From NCBI GenBank assembly GCA_021772165.1, contig JAJFMM010000047.1:1-21898 (forward strand): 21,898 nucleotides of DNA, read 5' to 3'. A program made the translations under genes and the position numbers. Origin of the DNA: Chlamydiota bacterium. GTDB taxonomy: Bacteria > Chlamydiota > Chlamydiia > Chlamydiales > SM23-39. Shown piece after piece: positions 16,124-20,534 of this stretch; the first letter of the stretch is position 1, and the number at the start of each line of letters is the position of its first letter. The notes below the pieces were generated by a model, which was given only the letters and a program-made list of their open reading frames with translations, was not told the origin of the DNA and did no database searches.

Positions 16124-16387
16124 CTATTTCTCTATAAACCATTTACATGCCCAATAGGCAAGCCTACACCCTATAAGGCAAGCTCCAGTTTCTCTACCAT
16201 CTACTCCTCCAAGACATGACTTAACACATATCTCCTCTTTCTCTTTGCAAGAAAATGCATAAGCCGTCGGCAAAAGAGAAAGCGCATAGAGAGCCAAACC
16301 TGTAACAGCTAAACCTCGGGCATTGCTTACCATTTGGTGAGGAGACGCGAGACTGGGAAGGTGTGGGTTGATTGATGCAATAGACAT
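16124..16387 (-). CDS. minus-strand leader/twin-CX3C protein, 87 residues
   Basis: The ATG at 16387 has AGAAGGA just upstream. The leader MSIASINPHLPSLASPHQM has no Lys or Arg until Arg24, then comes a hydrophobic stretch ending LLPTAYAF, a possible signal-peptidase site. The body has six cysteines: C47, C54-x3-C58, eleven residues, C70-x3-C74, and C81 (EEICVKSC...GACLIGC). The twin CX3C core matches the other island proteins, and the length equals that of the first genes of cassettes A and C. It is the only family member on the minus strand and has no partner gene. Its upstream DNA keeps only a fragment of the shared box (AAAAACAGAAGGAT). Confidence 0.78.
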   Translation of the reverse strand: MSIASINPHLPSLASPHQMVSNARGLAVTGLALYALSLLPTAYAFSCKEKEEICVKSCLGGVDGRETGACLIGCRLAYWACKWFIEK

Positions 16388-16486
16388 AAAATCCTTCTGT
16401 TTTTGGATGGAAGAATTTAACGACCCAACCACAAAGTTCTCAATCTAAAACATTTGCTTGTCTATCACCGCAAAGCAGAAAACTGA

Positions 16487-16744
16487 AAGAATCCTAAGAG
16501 AGATCCGTCTGATCCTCGCCATTTAACGGGCTGGATGTGCCCATCCAGTAAGCCTCTATATCTGTCTTATCGACAACAGCAACTTTCATACCGAGCCACG
16601 CCTCTACGTCGTTGATTAGATTAAAATTAATAACACCCTATTTAAAATAAATATTTAACTAGATATAAATAAAATAATCATTTTAATTTAAAAAAACCAA
16701 GGCGTGACTTAAAGTATCTGTCGTTTAAAAACACAGGATGAACT
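16487..16744. repeat. duplicated upstream region, copy 2
   Basis: This is the second copy of 13860-14130, again placed directly before a leader gene. Similarity is high to about 16625 and continues in the AT-rich part. The minus-strand relic frame is kept (VEAWLGMKVAVVDKTD then EAYWMGTSSPLNG) and ends in TAG sooner than in copy 1. The 357 bases between 16387 and 16745 hold nothing else that I can support. Confidence 0.75.
16671..16744 (+). promoter_or_regulatory. conserved upstream box, copy 2
   Basis: AAAATAATCATTTT (16671-16684), a near-palindrome, begins 74 bases before the ATG. TTTAATTTAAAA, CTTAAAGTAT and TTTAAAAACACAGGATGAAC follow, in the same order as before 14131 and 17901. AGGAT provides the ribosome binding site. 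Confidence 0.65.
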
Positions 16745-17293
16745 ATGTCGATCGCACCTATTGGAAATTTACAAATGATGCCCTTCTCTGGGAACGTACT
16801 GCAAAATTTTGGGACGCTTGCTTTTACCGCATTTATAGTGAACGCCGTTGCTAACATTCCCCTGACAGCCGCTAGAGATACATCAGGCATTGCTCAAGAG
16901 ATATGTAAAATTATTTGTACCCCGCTTCCGGGAGACCAAAAAGATGCACCAGAATCGATCTGCCAAGAAATTTGTAAATTGGGAGATACGGTAACCAAGA
17001 TAAGAGAGATCATCGACGGAAAAGTAGGCCCCTGGATGGATGCTCTTCCAGAAAAAGTCATTCTGCCTGGTATTGATTGCGCCAACGTTTGTAATCCTAT
17101 TTACGGAGTTGGGAGACTGGTTATCAACGGAGGACAAGCACTGTTTGCAAAGGATCTAACTGCCGGACTGTCCTCCGCAGCTATGGGTGGTTGTACGGCT
17201 CTATTAGGAATGGATATTTATGCTCCCACAGGCGCAGGATATGGATCATGTTTGTCATGCTGTGCAGCTCTAAAAATAACAGGTAATGGATAG
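16745..17293 (+). CDS. cassette B, gene 1: 182-residue ten-cysteine leader protein
   Basis: The protein starts MSIAPIGNLQMMPFSGNVLQ, with the shared uncharged leader and a hydrophobic stretch ending NIPLTAARD. It has ten cysteines. The first module is C54-x3-C58, 14 residues, C73-x3-C77 (ICKIICTPLP... and ICQEIC). The second is C112-x3-C116 (DCANVCNP), C150, and C169-x2-CC. All ten cysteines have counterparts in the protein at 18179, with which it shares most of its length. An exported, disulfide-rich product is inferred. No cassette gene 1 of the 87-residue type precedes it, so this cassette seems to have lost or never had that gene. Confidence 0.8.
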   Translation: MSIAPIGNLQMMPFSGNVLQNFGTLAFTAFIVNAVANIPLTAARDTSGIAQEICKIICTPLPGDQKDAPESICQEICKLGDTVTKIREIIDGKVGPWMDALPEKVILPGIDCANVCNPIYGVGRLVINGGQALFAKDLTAGLSSAAMGGCTALLGMDIYAPTGAGYGSCLSCCAALKITGNG

Positions 17294-17305
17294 GAATAGG
17301 AAAAG

Positions 17306-17596
17306 ATGAGAGAAATATCAAACTATTTCAGCGGAAGCTGTGTCCAAAGAAGAACCTCCCACTTTCTAGAAGAACACAGAAGTATTCTGAAACTGGCATG
17401 TAATATAGATCGTATTTGGATGGCTTTTTTAGGGGCTAGGGATCTATCTAATTTTTATCAAGAAGGCTTCAAGGGTCTCGGATTTGCTAACCTAAACGCC
17501 TGTTCATTTGGTGCAGGGTTGACAATAACTATTGCAACCCTTGGAATCTCTAAGGCTGCCAGAAACTTCAAAGCCTCTTTGCTTAATCAGACTTAA
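17306..17596 (+). CDS. cassette B, last gene: small membrane-associated protein
   Basis: This 96-residue product starts at an ATG 12 bases after the previous stop, with TAGGAAAAG as the ribosome binding site. The segment FLEEHRSILKLACNID followed by a hydrophobic stretch resembles the protein at 14820, its positional equivalent in cassette A. A second hydrophobic stretch (about 69-83, SFGAGLTITIATLGIS) precedes a basic tail. It has no leader. An immunity or chaperone role for the Cys-rich partner is possible but not shown. Confidence 0.65.
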   Translation: MREISNYFSGSCVQRRTSHFLEEHRSILKLACNIDRIWMAFLGARDLSNFYQEGFKGLGFANLNACSFGAGLTITIATLGISKAARNFKASLLNQT

Positions 17597-17622
17597 GTTC
17601 AGAGTGTATCCAATACCATATC

Positions 17623-17653
17623 AAAGCCCTGCAAAAATCATATGCAGGGCTTT
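17623..17653 (+). terminator. cassette B terminator
   Basis: AAAGCCCTGCA (17623-17633) pairs perfectly with TGCAGGGCTTT (17643-17653). It is the strongest of the three AGCCCTG-type hairpins. Between 17654 and 17826 I see no gene. Confidence 0.8.
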
Positions 17654-17826
17654 CGCCTTATCCTCTTTTCTGAATATGATCTACAATTGTGAGTGAGATT
17701 TTCTGAGAAGTTTTCGTCCATATTTCAACCCAGATAGCATCGTACCTCTCATTTTTGAGAAGCCCCCTACCCTTTTCTGTAAATAATAAGTTTAATTATA
17801 TACTAAATATTTTACTTTTGTAAATT

Positions 17827-17900
17827 AAAATAATCATTGTAGTTTTAAAATTTCAAGACATGTCTTAAAGTCCTGGCCGTTTAAAAACACAGGATTAACC
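17827..17900 (+). promoter_or_regulatory. conserved upstream box, copy 3
   Basis: AAAATAATCATTGT (17827-17840) begins 74 bases before the ATG. It is followed by TTTTAAAA, CTTAAAGTCC, GGCCGTTTAAAAACACAGGA and TTAACC. Here the larger upstream duplication is absent, which separates the conserved box from the hitch-hiking sequence. Confidence 0.65.
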
Positions 17901-18164
17901 ATGTCACTTGCTACAATCGGAAATCACCTCCCTCAACTGAACTTGAACGCAGCAAATGCTGTTCCAAAGCTCGGAGCAGTTTTGATTACAACCCTGGCTA
18001 TCAATGCTCTGTCTAATCTCCCAAAAGCTGATGCTCTTGGCCATTTCTGGAAAGCTGTGGACAAAGGATGCTATGAAGAGTGTAAGGAATTTCACGGCTG
18101 GAAAGGTCAGCTCTGCTTTTGGACCTGTGTAGAAAAAACCCATAAATTTTTAACCGGCAAATAA
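17901..18164 (+). CDS. cassette C, gene 1: 87-residue leader/twin-CX3C protein
   Basis: This is a recent paralogue of the gene at 14131: same length, a nearly identical leader (MSLATIGNHLPQLNLNAAN) and hydrophobic stretch, and the same cysteines C57-x3-C61, ten residues, C72-x3-C76. Differences cluster in the mature part (GCYEECKEFHGWKGQLCFWTC and the C-terminal HKFLTGK), as expected if the leader is under stronger constraint than the body. The next gene begins 14 bases downstream, exactly as in cassette A. Function is unknown. Confidence 0.82.
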   Translation: MSLATIGNHLPQLNLNAANAVPKLGAVLITTLAINALSNLPKADALGHFWKAVDKGCYEECKEFHGWKGQLCFWTCVEKTHKFLTGK

Positions 18165-18178
18165 AGAGGATTCAACTC

Positions 18179-18709
18179 ATGTCACTATCACCTATTGGAA
18201 ATTTTCAAATGACGCCTTTCGGAGGCAACCCAGTTCAAAGTCTTGGAACGCTCATGCTGACCGCATTTGCAGTAAATGCCTTTGCTAACATTCCTATGGC
18301 AGCTGCAAGAGATGCTACAAGCCAAAAAGTATGTGAGGTTTTATGTTCTCCACTTCCTGGTGGCAAAGAAGATGTTGCCGAAAAAGTGTGTCAGGAAGTT
18401 TGCGTACAAGAAGATGGCACTGTTAAAAAGTCGGCAAAGTGGCTCATTGACAAGGGTGGAAAAGTTGTCGAACCTCTGACAAAACTAATTGACTGTACGA
18501 CTGTGTGCGACCCTGTGACAGCAATTGGACAAGAAGCTGGACTTTTAGGAACAGCTGGTTATAAAGCACTTACAGGCTCTCCTGTTGAAGCTGGTCTATT
18601 AGCCACACAGGCAGCTTTTAAGGCAGCATGTACTACTTCACTTGCACTAGGTGGGCAAGCGTTGTGTTATGCTTGCTGTGGTGCTCTGAAAGTAACGGGG
18701 ATGATCTGA
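18179..18709 (+). CDS. cassette C, gene 2: 176-residue ten-cysteine leader protein
   Basis: The leader MSLSPIGNFQMTPFGGNPVQ and hydrophobic stretch ending NIPMAAARDA are shared with 16745 and 14409. The ten cysteines are C52-x3-C56, 14 residues, C71-x3-C75, then C106-x3-C110 (DCTTVCDP), C151, C163, C166 and C167. The body parallels the protein at 16745 throughout, including the SPLPGxxxDxxExVCQEVC region. AGAGGA lies upstream of the ATG. The TGA overlaps the next ATG (TGATG), so the two genes are translationally coupled. Export with oxidative folding is inferred. Confidence 0.82.
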   Translation: MSLSPIGNFQMTPFGGNPVQSLGTLMLTAFAVNAFANIPMAAARDATSQKVCEVLCSPLPGGKEDVAEKVCQEVCVQEDGTVKKSAKWLIDKGGKVVEPLTKLIDCTTVCDPVTAIGQEAGLLGTAGYKALTGSPVEAGLLATQAAFKAACTTSLALGGQALCYACCGALKVTGMI

Positions 18710-19098
18710 TGAATATAGGAACTAATCCACAAGCTACAATGTCCCATGGGAATCATCTCGTTGTGAATTCTGCTGTTGACATTCATCATTCAGATATTCA
18801 TTGCCTCAATGAGAAAAGAAGAGAAATTCAACTTATTTGGGATACAGCAAGTCCTTGGGAGACTTTTAAAGAAAATATCTCAATTTCTGTTGAAAGGGCT
18901 CGCCACCTAAAGCTTGGTGAGGTAGTCGTTGGAACTATTGTTTTTTCCTCAGTTATTTGGGGAGCTACAGCTATTAACAATATAGTTGACAGCAACCTTC
19001 CTCCCTATTGGAACACAGCCACTAAAATGGCTTTAGGTTGTGCTGTTGGAGTTATAAACTCTAGCATCAACTCCCCAAAAGATAGGAAGTTCTCTTAA
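18709..19098 (+). CDS. cassette C, gene 3: small membrane-associated protein
   Basis: The ATG overlaps the previous stop by one base, and GGGGATG upstream can act as ribosome binding site. The 129-residue product has a polar, His-rich N-terminal part (VDIHHSDIH), a hydrophobic segment at about 68-90 and a weaker one at 104-118. It fills the third place of the cassette, like 14820 and 17306, but sequence similarity to them is weak. It may be a diverged homologue or a replacement. Tight coupling to the Cys-rich gene suggests the products work together. Confidence 0.68.
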   Translation: MNIGTNPQATMSHGNHLVVNSAVDIHHSDIHCLNEKRREIQLIWDTASPWETFKENISISVERARHLKLGEVVVGTIVFSSVIWGATAINNIVDSNLPPYWNTATKMALGCAVGVINSSINSPKDRKFS

Positions 19099-19108
19099 TT
19101 CCCTTTGC

Positions 19109-19137
19109 AGCCCTGTCAGTACACTGTGCAGGGCTTT
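19109..19137 (+). terminator. cassette C terminator
   Basis: AGCCCTG (19109-19115) pairs with CAGGGCT (19129-19135), and TT follows. It lies 10 bases after the stop and has the same stem sequence as the terminators of cassettes A and B. Confidence 0.7.
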
Positions 19138-19235
19138 CATTGTCGCTAGCATCTTACTCTAGCCGCTCGCCCAAGTTCTAATGAATTCAAGCTTGCCACT
19201 AACAGTCTAGACTCAACTTAAACAAGGATAAATTA

Positions 19236-19640
19236 ATGAAAAACTGGATGTTACCTTCCCCATCGTACACAACAACTGTAGTCGTAAATGTATTAGAAAA
19301 ATATGGACTCACACCAGAAACTCTAGCACTTCCGTCTGTAATTGAAGCAACAAAGAAATTAGGAAAAATTTTAGCTGACAAAGGTCTTCCCATAGCAGGC
19401 GAGTATATAGCAGGCTCTTTACTTGCTAGGAAATGTGTTGCTTTAACGTCTCGTTATAAAGAAATTTGTTCGGGTGACTGGAACGGCATTTTGAAAAAGA
19501 CTGATTGTATGATCTTGCAGACAACTAAAACAGCTGCATGTGGAGGAGAAACTCTAGTGACCGCAAAGCTTGCACATGACTGTATTGAAGGGTTCCTACC
19601 TTCTTGGGATTCCTCGAAAAAAAGGTTAGGTTTCGGATGA
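19236..19640 (+). CDS. cassette D, gene 1: cysteine-core protein
   Basis: This 134-residue protein starts at an ATG eight bases after AAGGAT. It lacks the MSIAxIG leader and has only a weak hydrophobic stretch near residues 43-64. The core runs TSRYKEIC78, twelve residues, C91, ten residues, C102, GGET. The same core (CSRFESRQC, LDC, TTC, then AET) is present in the next protein, so the two are tandem paralogues. Further cysteines are C67 and C116. The ATG of the next gene overlaps its stop (ATGA), giving a two-gene coupled operon. The family is not recognised. Confidence 0.72.
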   Translation: MKNWMLPSPSYTTTVVVNVLEKYGLTPETLALPSVIEATKKLGKILADKGLPIAGEYIAGSLLARKCVALTSRYKEICSGDWNGILKKTDCMILQTTKTAACGGETLVTAKLAHDCIEGFLPSWDSSKKRLGFG

Positions 19641-20086
19641 CTGCAATACACCAATCAAATGAAGTAAATGCTCAAAAACCTCCTCCCTACTCCGAAATGA
19701 TTTCAGCCACTTCGGAGCACATTACCAAAGTATTTGTCTCTGTCATGTTATGTAAATACATGATGCCCGTGCTCTGCTCTCGTTTTGAATCCAGACAATG
19801 CGCTCCAGGAAACGGTTACTTTGAAAAATTGGATTGTTTTTTCCTCGATGTTCAAAAACAAACAACATGTTCCATAGCTGAGACAGCAAACAAAATCGGT
19901 GTGATCGAAAGTACACTGCTAATCTCACTTACTGGGATTGCGGCAGTTGCCTTGATTTTGGGCGCAAAGGAAATGGCTTCACGATTATCCCCTTTGTTGA
20001 GTAGGGATAGCACAGAAATTGAAAACCGTCTTAATGTATCTCACAGTGAAGACAATGGACTCTCCTCTACGGATGTTCAGAAGTAA
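19637..20086 (+). CDS. cassette D, gene 2: cysteine-core membrane protein with EDxGLSSxxVQK tail
   Basis: The start at 19637 overlaps the previous stop by four bases. The 149 residues comprise a Pro-containing N-terminus, the cysteine core C47, C55, C67, C78 (CSRFESRQC...LDC...TTC), one strong transmembrane segment (about 92-110, STLLISLTGIAAVALILGA) and a tail EIENRLNVSHSEDNGLSS...VQK. The tail matches that of the protein at 15361. The core matches that of the gene upstream. It therefore looks like a fusion of two module types used elsewhere in the island. It may anchor the soluble paralogue at a membrane. Confidence 0.72.
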   Translation: MTAIHQSNEVNAQKPPPYSEMISATSEHITKVFVSVMLCKYMMPVLCSRFESRQCAPGNGYFEKLDCFFLDVQKQTTCSIAETANKIGVIESTLLISLTGIAAVALILGAKEMASRLSPLLSRDSTEIENRLNVSHSEDNGLSSTDVQK

Positions 20087-20095
20087 GAAAGTCTA

Positions 20096-20123
20096 GCCCC
20101 TAAGCGAAAGCAAGGGGCCTTTT
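20096..20123 (+). terminator. cassette D terminator with GAAA tetraloop
   Basis: GCCCCT (20096-20101) pairs with AGGGGC (20113-20118). Inside, GC-GAAA-GC forms a short stem with a GNRA tetraloop, and CTTTT follows. It is homologous to the hairpin at 15916. Bases 20124-20295 hold no gene that I can support. Confidence 0.75.
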
Positions 20124-20295
20124 CTTGAGACTGAACCCTTATCAAGCTCTTCTGAACATGAAGCTTCATGGCACACTGGGGCGTAAGATCGCCAAGTGTT
20201 GTGCCAATTACAGCGACACTTCAAAATTTCCTAAACATTTAATCTTCTTGTTGTTATCTTTTCTGGTATGTCGTTATATGCTTTATCTCTCATGT

Positions 20296-20337
20296 CTGTT
20301 AATCCATTGGTCACTAGTTCGAATCTAGTACCCGGAG
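20296..20337 (+). repeat. right attachment repeat (tRNA-Asn 3' fragment)
   Basis: This is an exact 42-base copy of 12769-12810. The D-arm and 5' acceptor half are missing upstream, so it is not a working tRNA. It marks the right end of the island. The 197 bases from here to the next ORF are AT-rich and include ATAACTCAGTTAT followed by a T-run at about 20455-20469, possibly a weak terminator. Confidence 0.93.
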
Positions 20338-20534
20338 TTTCTCTTAAGACTAGACCTGCACTTCCCTCACATTAGCTCTATCTTCCAAAATCAGGGGTCT
20401 CCTTCCGATTATTCAAATTACAGCTCAATACCAGATCTTGCGCAAATAACTCAGTTATATAATTTTTTTTACTGACATAAAGTTGTCTTGCGTTGAGAAT
20501 CTCTTTCTCAAAATTCGGTCAGAGGTTCCTCTTA

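Larger units (their letters stand above)
12811..20337. mobile_element. genomic island integrated at tRNA-Asn
   Basis: The segment is flanked by the 42-bp direct repeat of the tRNA-Asn 3' end. It carries about fourteen small ORFs unlike the core genes, most with Cys-rich products, internal duplications and AT-rich spacers. No intact integrase, transposase or transfer gene is visible. The start of a likely integrase gene remains 110 bases from the left repeat. I infer an old integrative element that lost its recombinase, or one mobilised in trans. Confidence 0.8.

Noticed and set aside
13860..16744. CRISPR-like direct repeats
   Set aside because: The repeats are two long copies placed before paralogous genes, not short regular repeats with unique spacers, and no cas gene is present.
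14131..19098. A ribosomally made, enzyme-modified peptide cluster
   Set aside because: The conserved leader and variable Cys-rich body fit in part, but no cyclase, radical SAM enzyme, protease or ABC exporter is present in the island, so I kept it only as a weak alternative.
20125..20328. A 67-residue plus-strand frame running into the right tRNA fragment
   Set aside because: It starts at a TTG beside the terminator, has no ribosome binding site, and its end is encoded by the tRNA remnant.
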